Source: Candidatus Pacearchaeota archaeon (GTDB lineage: Archaea > Nanobdellota > Nanobdellia > Pacearchaeales > GW2011-AR1). From it: a DNA stretch of 24,212 bases. The translations under genes and the position numbers were made by a program. The notes beneath the pieces are model-generated. The model did no database searches. It saw only the letters and a program-made list of their open reading frames with translations, and was not told where the DNA came from. How positions within the stretch are numbered: position 1 is the first letter of the stretch; the number at the start of each line of letters is the position of its first letter. The stretch spans positions 1-24,212 of the forward strand of contig NZDC01000023.1 of the NCBI GenBank assembly GCA_002689985.1, in the 5' to 3' direction. Below are positions 13,462 to 20,635 of this stretch, one piece after another.

Positions 13462-15156
13462 TCAATTTCTTTTTTGCTTTTCATAATCTTTTTTAACTTC
13501 ATTAAGAGTTGTTATGTCTTCAGTATTTCTATCTATTCTTAAAGCAGTAAATCTTGGGAACCTTAATGCAAATCCAGAAGAATAATTTGGAGATTTCTGA
13601 ATTTCCTGATAAGTAATTGTTACAACAATTTTTGGTTTTATTGTAACTTGCCGTCCATGTTCCTTAATTATTAATGGTTTAACTTTTTTTGTTAGTTCGT
13701 CAAAAGTTACTTTTCCACTTTCAACTTTTTCAGTAATTCCTGTTCCAACTTTTCCAATTTCTAAAAATTCATCTTTATTCTTGCAAGAAAGAATAAAACT
13801 TGAAAGCCATCCAGAACGTTTTCCAGTTCCATATTCTGCACCTGTTATTACTAGATCTAAATCTCTTTCTTCAGGTTTAATTTTCAACATATGTCCTACT
13901 CTGCTTCCTGGTTGATATATTGCATCTAAGTTTTTCATCATTATTCCTTCTTGATTATCTTCTAAAGATTTTTTATAGAATTCTTCTGCTTTTTTTAGAT
14001 CACTTGTTATAATTTGTTTTGAAGAAACAATTTTATATTTTTGATTTTTTATTATTTTTTTTATTAATGCAGTTCTTTTCTTAAATGGTTCATTTAATTG
14101 GGATTTTCCATTATAATAAATAATATCAAATACATTTATTTCTATGGGAAGTTTTTTTTGTAATTCTTCTATATTATATTTTCTTTTAATTCTCTGACTT
14201 ACTTCCTGAAATGGTTTATATTCTTTTGTTTTTCTATCAAACCCCACTGCTTCAGTATCTAATATAAATGAATCTCCTTTTACATATTCCTTTACATATG
14301 CAACAACTTCTGGAAATTGTTTAGTTACATTTTCTAAACGTCTTGTAAATAAGTTTATTTCTTTTTCTTTTTTATGAATTATTAATCTAAACCCGTCATA
14401 TTTATATTCTATTCCAACATTTTCTCCAAGTGCTTTAAACCCGTCTTCTATAGATGAAACTTTTTGTGCAAGCATTACTTTTATTGGTTTTCCAACAACA
14501 AGTGATATTTTTTCAAAATCTTTTAATTTTCCTTTTTTTGCAATAACAAACACTGCTGAAATATCATTTGATTTATCTATTGCTTCTTGTATTATTTTAG
14601 ATGTTTCTTTATCTTTATTAAAAAAGGCTATAACTATAGATTCTCTTATAGTGCTTTCTTTTAATCCAATTCTTAAATCTCCAATTAATGTTCTTACTAA
14701 ATATAATGCTTCGAGTGGAGTTGCAGAAGTGAGTAACTCAGTTATAAGGGAGAGTTTTTTTCCAACAGTTCCCTTGCCCACCAAATCAGGAAGTTTTCTT
14801 AAATTTTCTAGAACTTTATTAATTGTTAAAACATGAGATTGTAATGTAACTTGTTTTTTATTTTTTGTTAGTTTTTCAGAAACTTTTCCTAAATCTCCCA
14901 AAAATTTCCATTCTTGAACTATTTTTGTATTTTGAGTTCCTGTTGCTTTTGAAATTGCTTTTATTGTTAACTGATTGCTTATGCCAATTTTCTTTTCATC
15001 ATATTCTGGATAAATATTTCCTAGTAATAAATATAGAACATCTTTATCTTTTTCAGATAGATCTTTTAGAAATGAAGATAAAATTTCAATTTTTTCAAGT
15101 CGTTTAGTTGTAGATGAAAGTTTTTCATAAAGCTCTGCTAGTTTTTGGTATTTCAT
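13462..15156 (-). CDS. lig: ATP-dependent DNA ligase
   Basis: Joins nicks between Okazaki fragments and in repair by forming a ligase-AMP intermediate. The N-terminal DNA-binding domain covers about 1-220 (LVGKGTVGKKLSLITELL, LRIGLKESTIRESI). The adenylation motif I is EYKYDGFR with catalytic Lys252. Later nucleotidyltransferase motifs include FILDTEAVGFD, EGIMMK and the motif V/VI region LDLVITGAEYGTGKRSGWLSS. A C-terminal OB fold with SGFALRFPRF closes the protein. At 564 residues it matches archaeal ligases. Motif I has Phe where Glu is usual (KYDGER), a modest variation. A minus-strand GTTAAAAAC at 15178-15186 is centred 26 bp upstream. It lies between tbp and the oxygen-defence genes on the same strand. 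Confidence 0.98.
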   Translation of the reverse strand: MKYQKLAELYEKLSSTTKRLEKIEILSSFLKDLSEKDKDVLYLLLGNIYPEYDEKKIGISNQLTIKAISKATGTQNTKIVQEWKFLGDLGKVSEKLTKNKKQVTLQSHVLTINKVLENLRKLPDLVGKGTVGKKLSLITELLTSATPLEALYLVRTLIGDLRIGLKESTIRESIVIAFFNKDKETSKIIQEAIDKSNDISAVFVIAKKGKLKDFEKISLVVGKPIKVMLAQKVSSIEDGFKALGENVGIEYKYDGFRLIIHKKEKEINLFTRRLENVTKQFPEVVAYVKEYVKGDSFILDTEAVGFDRKTKEYKPFQEVSQRIKRKYNIEELQKKLPIEINVFDIIYYNGKSQLNEPFKKRTALIKKIIKNQKYKIVSSKQIITSDLKKAEEFYKKSLEDNQEGIMMKNLDAIYQPGSRVGHMLKIKPEERDLDLVITGAEYGTGKRSGWLSSFILSCKNKDEFLEIGKVGTGITEKVESGKVTFDELTKKVKPLIIKEHGRQVTIKPKIVVTITYQEIQKSPNYSSGFALRFPRFTALRIDRNTEDITTLNEVKKDYEKQKRN

Positions 15157-15185
15157 GGAATAATTAATGAAGAAATGTTTTTAAC

Positions 15186-15545
15186 TTATTCGCTTTTCCA
15201 AAGACCATGCAAATTACAATAAGCTCTTGCACTAGTAATATCAAAAGAAAACTCTGCTTCTGGTTTTTCACCTGGTTTTAAGAATACTTTTGAAATATTT
15301 TTTCCATCAGTTGCTTCAATCCACTCAATATAATGAGATTCTTCCATTGGATGTTCAACTGATCCAACCTTTACTTTATTTTCAACAATTACAGGAACAT
15401 GTTTTTCTGTTGCAGCATCACTAGAGTTTTCTTCTAGCAATTTCATATTTTGATTACAACAAACTAAAGTTCCTCCAGCTGGATGTAATACTTCAATAAT
15501 ATTTCCACAAACTTCACATTTGTAGATTTGTCTATGTTCGGTCAT
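15186..15545 (-). CDS. dfx: Desulfoferrodoxin (two-iron superoxide reductase)
   Basis: Reduces superoxide to hydrogen peroxide without releasing oxygen, typical of anaerobes. The N-terminal desulforedoxin-like domain has a Cys4 iron site at Cys10, Cys13, Cys29 and Cys30. The catalytic centre II is complete: Glu47-Lys48-His49 (EKHVP), His65 and His71, with Cys110 and His113 (CNLHGLW). The full length of 119 residues places it in the class I two-iron type. The ATG is 5 nt after the rubrerythrin stop, so the two form an operon in which the peroxide produced here could be removed by rubrerythrin. No Shine-Dalgarno of its own is seen, which suggests translational coupling. Confidence 0.97.
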   Translation of the reverse strand: MTEHRQIYKCEVCGNIIEVLHPAGGTLVCCNQNMKLLEENSSDAATEKHVPVIVENKVKVGSVEHPMEESHYIEWIEATDGKNISKVFLKPGEKPEAEFSFDITSARAYCNLHGLWKSE

Positions 15546-15550
15546 TGTGA

Positions 15551-15928
15551 TTATTCTAATTCTTTTAGTGCTTCTCTAAACATTTCTCTATGATGTTTTT
15601 CTCTTTCTAGAGCTAGTTCAAAAGATTTTACTGCAGCTTCATTTCCATCTTCTTTTGCTTCTTGTATGAATCTTGGATACATTTCTTCAATTTCGTCATT
15701 TTCTCCTTCTGCAGCTTGTTTTAGATTTTCTACTGTTGCTTTTACGACTCCAATTACATTAAGATGACTCAATGCGTGAGTTGTTTCAGCACCAGCAGCT
15801 TCCATGAATAACTGTGCAATTTCAGGTTTTCCTTCATTCATAGCTTTATTTGCAAAAGCAATATATTTTCTATTTGCTTGACTTTCGCCAGCAAAAGCAG
15901 CTTTTAAATTTTCATCTGTTTTTGACAT
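15551..15928 (-). CDS. Rubrerythrin-like diiron protein without rubredoxin domain
   Basis: A 125-residue four-helix-bundle ferritin-like protein, predicted to reduce hydrogen peroxide at a diiron site. It starts NLKAAFAGESQANRKY as rubrerythrins do. Likely iron ligands are Glu15, Glu48 and His51 (AETTHA), a glutamate near 79-82 before MYPRF, and Glu110 and His113 (EREKHH). The usual C-terminal rubredoxin domain of about 40 residues is missing, so electrons must come from another protein, perhaps the iron centre of the adjacent desulfoferrodoxin. It resembles sulerythrin/erythrin-type proteins. A strong Shine-Dalgarno (15937-15943) and TATA-like boxes further upstream suggest high expression with a short leader. 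Confidence 0.93.
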   Translation of the reverse strand: MSKTDENLKAAFAGESQANRKYIAFANKAMNEGKPEIAQLFMEAAGAETTHALSHLNVIGVVKATVENLKQAAEGENDEIEEMYPRFIQEAKEDGNEAAVKSFELALEREKHHREMFREALKELE

Positions 15929-15936
15929 TTTTTTAT

Positions 15937-15943
15937 CCTCCTT
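15937..15943 (-). promoter_or_regulatory. Strong Shine-Dalgarno of rubrerythrin gene
   Basis: AAGGAGG on the minus strand, 8 nt before the ATG at 15928. AT-rich boxes at 15962-15971 and about 15974-15985 could be TATA elements, giving leaders of about 12 or 25 nt. Confidence 0.8.
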
Positions 15944-15982
15944 AAATTTAAAAATATTCTTATTTAAAAATCTTATGTATAA

Positions 15983-16555
15983 TTACTTTCCTCTTCTTTT
16001 TCCAGCACGAACACTAGGTCTAACTTTTGAAGTTGGATTTTTATTCCTTAATCCCCTTGATTTTTTAGCAGATGATGTTAATCCTCTCATTGCTCTTTTT
16101 TTATTTTTAGGGTTACAAATCCAATTTATTGTTTTATCATTTTTTATTTCTGGTTTACTTATATCAACAAGAATTACTTCAAAAAAATAATTCATACCAT
16201 CTTTTCCAATATTATAAGAATTTAAGACTTCAAGATTCTTATATTTTCTTGACGCTCTTTGTTCAGCTATCCATTTATAATTCATTTTTAGTGTTTTTCT
16301 AGTATGTAATCTTTTACTTCGTCGTCCTTTATTTGGTCTTGGTCTTTTATGACCTCCTCTTTTAATTCTAACTCTTATTATAACAAATCCTTTCTTATTT
16401 TTATACCCCAGAGCTCTTGCTCTATCTAATCTTAATGGTCTATCAACTTTTGTAAAAACTTCAGATTTTCTCCATTCAATCATTCTTTCTCTTAATATTT
16501 TCTTATCTGGTTTTTTCCATGCTTCTCTTAAATAATGATATAGTCCTTTTGTCAT
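15983..16555 (-). CDS. rpl15e: Large-subunit ribosomal protein L15e
   Basis: Archaeal/eukaryotic-specific ribosomal protein eL15, a very basic 190-residue protein that threads through 23S rRNA. The N-terminus MTKGLYHYLREAWKKP, the segments PLRLDRARALGYKNKKGFVIIRV and RGGHKRPRPNKGRR, the ADQRASR-like AEQRASRKY, and the GLTSSAKKSRGLRNK tail are all family hallmarks. The length is normal. A minus-strand TATA box at 16576-16585 lies 25.5 bp upstream, so the mRNA is probably leaderless. It abuts the TATA box of the divergent tRNA-Ile gene. Confidence 0.98.
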   Translation of the reverse strand: MTKGLYHYLREAWKKPDKKILRERMIEWRKSEVFTKVDRPLRLDRARALGYKNKKGFVIIRVRIKRGGHKRPRPNKGRRSKRLHTRKTLKMNYKWIAEQRASRKYKNLEVLNSYNIGKDGMNYFFEVILVDISKPEIKNDKTINWICNPKNKKRAMRGLTSSAKKSRGLRNKNPTSKVRPSVRAGKRRGK

Positions 16556-16575
16556 AAAGAATTTACAGAAAATCG

Positions 16576-16585
16576 CTTTAAAAAA
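16576..16585 (-). promoter_or_regulatory. TATA box of rpl15e
   Basis: Minus-strand TTTTTTAAAG centred 25.5 bp upstream of ATG 16555. It is one base from the oppositely oriented tRNA-Ile box. Confidence 0.5.
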
Positions 16586-16586
16586 C

Positions 16587-16596
16587 TTTTTAAATT
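16587..16596 (+). promoter_or_regulatory. TATA box of tRNA-Ile gene
   Basis: tttttaaatt centred 26.5 bp upstream of the first base of the mature tRNA (16618). This predicts initiation on the mature 5' G with no leader. Confidence 0.55.
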
Positions 16597-16617
16597 AGTT
16601 TAATCTGGTTTTTTAAT

Positions 16618-16691
16618 GAGCTTGTAGTTCAGCCTGGTAGAACGCTGCTCTGATAAGGCAGAGGTCCACGGTTCAAATCCGTGCAGGCTCA
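16618..16691 (+). tRNA. tRNA-Ile(GAU)
   Basis: A complete 74-nt cloverleaf. The acceptor pairs gagcttg with caggctc (one G-U pair), the D stem gttc with gaac, the anticodon stem ctgct with ggcag, and the T stem cacgg with ccgtg around ttcaaat; the discriminator is A73. The anticodon loop ctgataa gives GAT, reading AUU/AUC isoleucine codons. There is no intron and no encoded CCA. The 3' end is one base from the stop codon of the convergent zinc-ribbon gene. Confidence 0.96.
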
Positions 16692-16692
16692 T

Positions 16693-17358
16693 TTAGTTTT
16701 TAACACCAAATTCAAGAATTAGATTATCTTTTAAAAGCCCATATTTTACAATAGGCAAATTTATAGGGATTAATTTAAAATAAGCTTTGTCTTTTGAGAT
16801 AGCTTTTAATTCAATACTATTTTCTAATTTAGTTATTGAAATATCTTTTATTGATTTAACTCCGGGCATATAAATTTCATAAATAACTTTATCAGATAAT
16901 CGTCTAATATTAGTTGTTGGTTCTATTCTTTGTAAACTTGAAAATTTTTTCAGATTACTTTGAGAGAATTTACTTAGAAAAGTTTCTTTTATCTTTTTTC
17001 CTTTAGTTATGTTATTTTGATTATTTGATTGGTTAAGATCTAGTTTTTTTCCATTTATAAATAATTGAAAATTTGTCTTTGGTTGATTATCTTTTTTTCT
17101 CATTTCTTTTTCCATTTCTTTTTCAAGTGTTTTCATTACACTTCCAAGCATTTTACCTATCATATTATTATTATTAATCCCTCCAAAAATTGATTTAGAA
17201 AAACGTTCAAATTCATCTATATTATCATTTTCTCCTAACATTCCAAGATCTTCATTTTTTTTAGAATTCTTACTAAGAAGATATCCACAATGAGGGCAAA
17301 AATCATATCCTTTATTTACTTTTTCTCTACACTTTTTACATTCCTTTTTTCCAAACAT
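16693..17358 (-). CDS. Zinc ribbon fused to Hsp20/CS-like domain
   Basis: A 221-residue protein of unusual layout. The N-terminal zinc ribbon has Cys7, Cys10, Cys21 and Cys24 (CKKC...CPHC). A polar Asn-rich linker and a charged helical stretch (TLEKEMEKEMRKK, about 77-89) follow. The C-terminal beta-rich region at about 145-221 (DKVIYEIYMPGVKSIKDISI, IELKAI, YFKLIPINLP, LILEF) matches the Hsp20/alpha-crystallin or CS sandwich in strand order and in the MPGV turn. A chaperone or co-chaperone role tethered by a zinc ribbon is inference. A minus-strand ATTTAAAT at 17379-17386, centred 24.5 bp upstream, suggests a leaderless mRNA. The Hsp20 assignment is moderate and rests on pattern only. Confidence 0.7.
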   Translation of the reverse strand: MFGKKECKKCREKVNKGYDFCPHCGYLLSKNSKKNEDLGMLGENDNIDEFERFSKSIFGGINNNNMIGKMLGSVMKTLEKEMEKEMRKKDNQPKTNFQLFINGKKLDLNQSNNQNNITKGKKIKETFLSKFSQSNLKKFSSLQRIEPTTNIRRLSDKVIYEIYMPGVKSIKDISITKLENSIELKAISKDKAYFKLIPINLPIVKYGLLKDNLILEFGVKN

Positions 17359-17378
17359 ATTTAGTAAAATTTTCTTTT

Positions 17379-17386
17379 ATTTAAAT
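17379..17386 (-). promoter_or_regulatory. TATA box of zinc-ribbon/Hsp20-like gene
   Basis: ATTTAAAT centred 24.5 bp upstream of ATG 17358. Confidence 0.45.
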
Positions 17387-17472
17387 AGTTTTTGATGATT
17401 TTTTTATTATTTTAATTATTGAGTTTTATGAGAGATAGTTAGTTTTTTATATTTATTTTTTCTAGAATTGTC

Positions 17473-18891
17473 ATGACAAAAAAATCTTATATTACAACCC
17501 CAATTTATTATCCAAATGATATCCCGCATATTGGGCATGCATATACAACTATTGCAGCAGATATCTTATCTAGATGGAATAAGATTAGAGGAAATAAAGT
17601 CTGGTTTTTAACAGGTACTGATGAACATGGAAAGAAAATTGAGATTGCTGCTAAGAAAAAAGGGAAAAATCCAAAAGAATTTGTTGATAAATTAATTCCT
17701 AAGTTTAAAGATGCTTGGAAGAAATTGAATATAGATTATGACAAATTTATTAGAACTACTGATAAATATCATGAAAAAAATGTAAAGAAGATTCTACAGA
17801 AAGTTTATGATAAAGGAGATATTTACAAAGGAGAGTATAAAGGATATTATTGTACAGGATGTGAAGCATATTATACTAAGAAGGATTTAATCGATAATTG
17901 TTGTCCAATTCATAAAACTAAGATTGAAAAATTAAAAGAAGAAAGTTATTTTTTTAGACTTTCAAAATATCAAAAGAAACTTTTAGATTTATATAAGAAG
18001 AATCCAGAATTTATCTCTCCTAAAAATAAAAGACAAGAGATTATTAATAGAGTTAAGGAAGGATTAAATGACTTAAGCATTTCTAGAAGTAGTTTTGATT
18101 GGGGAATTCAATTACCTTTTGATAAAAAACATGTTACTTTTGTCTGGTTTGATGCATTATTTAATTATTATTCTGGAGCTAATGGAAATTGGCCTGCAGA
18201 TATTCATTTGATTGGAAAAGATATTTTATGGTTTCATACTGTCTATTGGCCTGCTTTTCTTTTTTCTGTAGGGATTGAATTACCAAAGAAAGTTTTTGCT
18301 CACGGTTGGTGGACTTTTGATAAAGAGAAAATTTCAAAATCTCGTGGTAAAGTTCTGAATATTGATGAATTGATTTCTATTGCAGGAGTTGATTCTGCCA
18401 GATATTTTTTATTTAGGGCAACACCTTTTGGAGATGATGGAGATTTTTCTGAAAAAGCTTTAATTGATCGTCATAATAATGAACTAGCAGATAAGCTTGG
18501 GAATTTGATACAAAGAGTTAGTAGTTTAATTGAGAAAAAAGGAATAGAAAAAACAAAAAACAAATTATTAAAAAAATTAAATATTAAAAAAATTGAGGAA
18601 TTATTTGAAAATTATGAATTTGATAAAGTTTTAAATGAAATCTTCTCATTTATTGATATTTGTAATGAATATATACAGGCTAAAAAGCCGTGGGAAACAA
18701 ATGACAAAAAAGTTCTTTATGAATTAGCTGATTCTATAAAATCAGTAGGAATTCTACTTTGGCCTTTTATTCCAGAAACATCAGAAAAGATTGCAAAGCA
18801 ATTTGGATTTAAGATAAATTTTGATGAAATAGAAAAACCCTTGAAAATTATTAAAATAAAAAAAAGCGATATTCTATTTAGGAAGATTTAA
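17473..18891 (+). CDS. metG: Methionyl-tRNA synthetase, bacterial type
   Basis: Class I synthetase charging initiator and elongator tRNA with methionine. The opening TTPIYYPNDIPHIGHAYTT with HIGH at 19-22, the knuckle CTGC (127-130) with CCPIH (143-147), the segment ESYFFRLSKYQ, and the catalytic loop KISKS (286-290) are those of the short bacterial branch (Thermus/Bacillus-like). The usual archaeal enzymes start with an Ala-Leu-Pro-Tyr-Ala-Asn pattern and carry two knuckles. The anticodon-binding helical domain is complete, but there is no C-terminal tRNA-binding domain; 472 residues is short. TATA-like ttttttatattt near 17443-17454 is centred about 24 bp upstream. Acquisition from bacteria is the likely history, to be tested by a tree. 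Confidence 0.96.
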   Translation: MTKKSYITTPIYYPNDIPHIGHAYTTIAADILSRWNKIRGNKVWFLTGTDEHGKKIEIAAKKKGKNPKEFVDKLIPKFKDAWKKLNIDYDKFIRTTDKYHEKNVKKILQKVYDKGDIYKGEYKGYYCTGCEAYYTKKDLIDNCCPIHKTKIEKLKEESYFFRLSKYQKKLLDLYKKNPEFISPKNKRQEIINRVKEGLNDLSISRSSFDWGIQLPFDKKHVTFVWFDALFNYYSGANGNWPADIHLIGKDILWFHTVYWPAFLFSVGIELPKKVFAHGWWTFDKEKISKSRGKVLNIDELISIAGVDSARYFLFRATPFGDDGDFSEKALIDRHNNELADKLGNLIQRVSSLIEKKGIEKTKNKLLKKLNIKKIEELFENYEFDKVLNEIFSFIDICNEYIQAKKPWETNDKKVLYELADSIKSVGILLWPFIPETSEKIAKQFGFKINFDEIEKPLKIIKIKKSDILFRKI

Positions 18892-18915
18892 AAGTAAGAA
18901 AAAGATAGTTCAAAG

Positions 18916-19350
18916 ATGAAAAGTCATTTAGATTTTAAACTTTTTACACGACCAACAGGGGAAAAATTAAAACATAAAAATTTAGTAGATCAGTATCTTG
19001 AAGATAGGATTTTTGATTATAAAGGAAAAAAGTATATTATTATGTTTTGTGCTGAATCAGTTTCAAAAAAAATTAAACCAACAGATATCTATACAATAGT
19101 TCCAGGAGCAATATATGGAAAAGAAAAGAATATAGAAGATAAGATTATTTCTAATGGAGTTAGAGTTATCCCTATAAAAAGAGAGAAAAAAAGAAATATA
19201 ACTATTTTTTTAAATAAAAAATATGGGGGGTATGAAATATCTAAAACTATAATTATTCCGAAGACCTTTAAAGTTAATTTTTGGCCAAGAACTAAGCAGA
19301 ATCATTCTTTTGAACAAAAGAATTTAACTCTTCAAACCCAATCTCTTTAA
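18916..19350 (+). CDS. Protein of unknown function, overlaps minD 3' end
   Basis: No family recognised. The 144-residue basic protein has alternating strand-like segments (KKYIIMFCAESVSKKI, IYTIVPGAIYG, GVRVIPIKREKKRNITIFL, TIIIPKTFKVNFW) and probably forms a small beta-rich domain. No signal peptide, membrane helix or metal motif is visible. gatttaaaag at 18884-18893 is centred about 28 bp upstream of the ATG, so it could be transcribed separately from metG, whose stop is 24 bp away. Its last 27 bp overlap the 3' end of the convergent minD gene, and the low-complexity tail (LTLQTQSL) is read from minD's complement. It is real enough to list, but the exact C-terminus matters little. Confidence 0.6.
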   Translation: MKSHLDFKLFTRPTGEKLKHKNLVDQYLEDRIFDYKGKKYIIMFCAESVSKKIKPTDIYTIVPGAIYGKEKNIEDKIISNGVRVIPIKREKKRNITIFLNKKYGGYEISKTIIIPKTFKVNFWPRTKQNHSFEQKNLTLQTQSL

Positions 19351-20100
19351 AACTCTTTCAATTAATCTCTCTCTATCTTCATCGGAATCATATTTAACTT
19401 TGAGAATTTTAGCTGCAATTTCCTTATATGCTCTTGCAGGTTTACTTTTTGGATGAGTATGAACAATAGCATCTTTTAAACTCAATGATTTTTGAATATC
19501 AATATCTTCAGGAATCATTCCAAGAATAGGAACTTCTAACATCTCTCTTACTGTTTCTGGTTGCATTTCTATATTATTTTTTTTAACTCTAGTTATAATA
19601 ATTCCTACAACTGGTTTTTTTAGTTGTTCTGCAAGTTTTATTGTTTTTAATGCATCTGTAATTGCAGGCATTTCTGGATTTGTTACAAGTATTAATTCAT
19701 CTGCCATTTTAATTATAGATATAGCTTCATTACCAAGTCCTGCAGCACTATCAATTATTACATATTTTGAGATTTTTTTAAAATCTTTTTTAAAATCTCT
19801 CATTTTTTCTGGTTTTATCTTTTTTAATTCTGATATTGATAAAGAAGAAGGTATAATTTTTACTCCAGATTCATGCTCATAAACAGCTTCAGATACATCT
19901 GCTTTTCCTGATAATATGTGATTTAAACTTACTGGAACTTCAGGAGAACCTAAATGAATTCCAACATTAGGTGTTGTTAAATTTCCATCAACTACTAAGA
20001 CATCCTTACCAAAATGATTTACAGCTGCACCTAGATTTATTGCAGTTGTTGTTTTGCCAACTCCCCCTTTTCCAGAAGTTATAACAATAAGTTTTCTCAT
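19324..20100 (-). CDS. minD: MinD/ParA-family ATPase
   Basis: A 258-residue deviant-Walker ATPase of the MinD branch, which cycles on and off membranes to position cellular structures. The signature GKGGVGKTT (10-18) has the extra Lys11. The VVDGNLTTPNVGIHLG and VIIDSAAGLG motifs follow, with TNPEMPAITDALKTI and the late GMIPEDIDIQKSL. The C-terminus RERLIERVLKRLGL (about 243-256) is a good amphipathic helix like MinD's membrane-targeting sequence. Archaeal MinD paralogues also serve chemoreceptor or archaellum positioning, so division-site selection is not certain; ftsZ is in the window but distant. Two unknown paralogous genes precede it on the same strand. Confidence 0.92.
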   Translation of the reverse strand: MRKLIVITSGKGGVGKTTTAINLGAAVNHFGKDVLVVDGNLTTPNVGIHLGSPEVPVSLNHILSGKADVSEAVYEHESGVKIIPSSLSISELKKIKPEKMRDFKKDFKKISKYVIIDSAAGLGNEAISIIKMADELILVTNPEMPAITDALKTIKLAEQLKKPVVGIIITRVKKNNIEMQPETVREMLEVPILGMIPEDIDIQKSLSLKDAIVHTHPKSKPARAYKEIAAKILKVKYDSDEDRERLIERVLKRLGLKS

Positions 20101-20128
20101 CTTAAATTTAAGCAGAAGTTTTAATCTT

Positions 20129-20569
20129 CTATCGTAAAAGAAATTGTTTTGTCGTGTTTATAAACTTTTCTAACTTATCAGCATAAATCTTTAATTGTTC
20201 CAAGTTTACGTTTATTTCTTTCCCTCTATAAAATATTCTTAGGTTGACATTTTTTCTAAATTCTCCAATTCTTTCTTTTCTTAATTCTTCTATTTTTCTA
20301 AACATTTCATACATCTCTATTACTTCTAAGAAATTTTTATCTTTTTTGAATAATTTTTTAATTTGCTCTATTTTTTTTATAGGATTTGAAGGAATTGAAG
20401 AAATCTTTTTTTTCTTTTTAGCATGTTTTATTATTTCATCTATACTTGTTTCAATCATTTTTCTCCATCTTATAATTAAATTTGTTATAACATCACAAGT
20501 TTTTGTATATTTCAAACTAACATAAAGAAGATGATCTGCACTTATTTTCTCTTGTATTATTTCTTCCAT
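20129..20569 (-). CDS. Helical protein of unknown function, paralogue A beside MinD
   Basis: A 146-residue, very basic and predicted all-helical protein. It shares a pattern with the next gene upstream. A DH(L/M)(L/I)YV motif (here Asp12-His13) is followed by a long helix of similar length, then a middle Lys-rich loop. A second helical half starts near MYEMFRKIEEL and ends EINVNLEQLKIYADKLEKFI...TKQF, matching TLTIEKIKRYLILTKDIL...TKQS of the neighbour. I do not recognise a characterised family; a HEPN-like helical bundle is conceivable, but the HEPN RxxxxxH motif is not evident. It ends 28 bp before the minD start, suggesting one operon with MinD. Confidence 0.7.
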   Translation of the reverse strand: MEEIIQEKISADHLLYVSLKYTKTCDVITNLIIRWRKMIETSIDEIIKHAKKKKKISSIPSNPIKKIEQIKKLFKKDKNFLEVIEMYEMFRKIEELRKERIGEFRKNVNLRIFYRGKEINVNLEQLKIYADKLEKFINTTKQFLLR

Positions 20570-20635
20570 AACTTTGGCTTCTATTAAATATTCAAATTAG
20601 AAGTATATCTTATTAAGATTAAAGGGTTTTTATAC

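Noticed and set aside
14651..15107. Plus-strand open frames inside the DNA ligase gene
   Set aside because: Antisense shadows with very Leu/Phe-rich products and no promoter.
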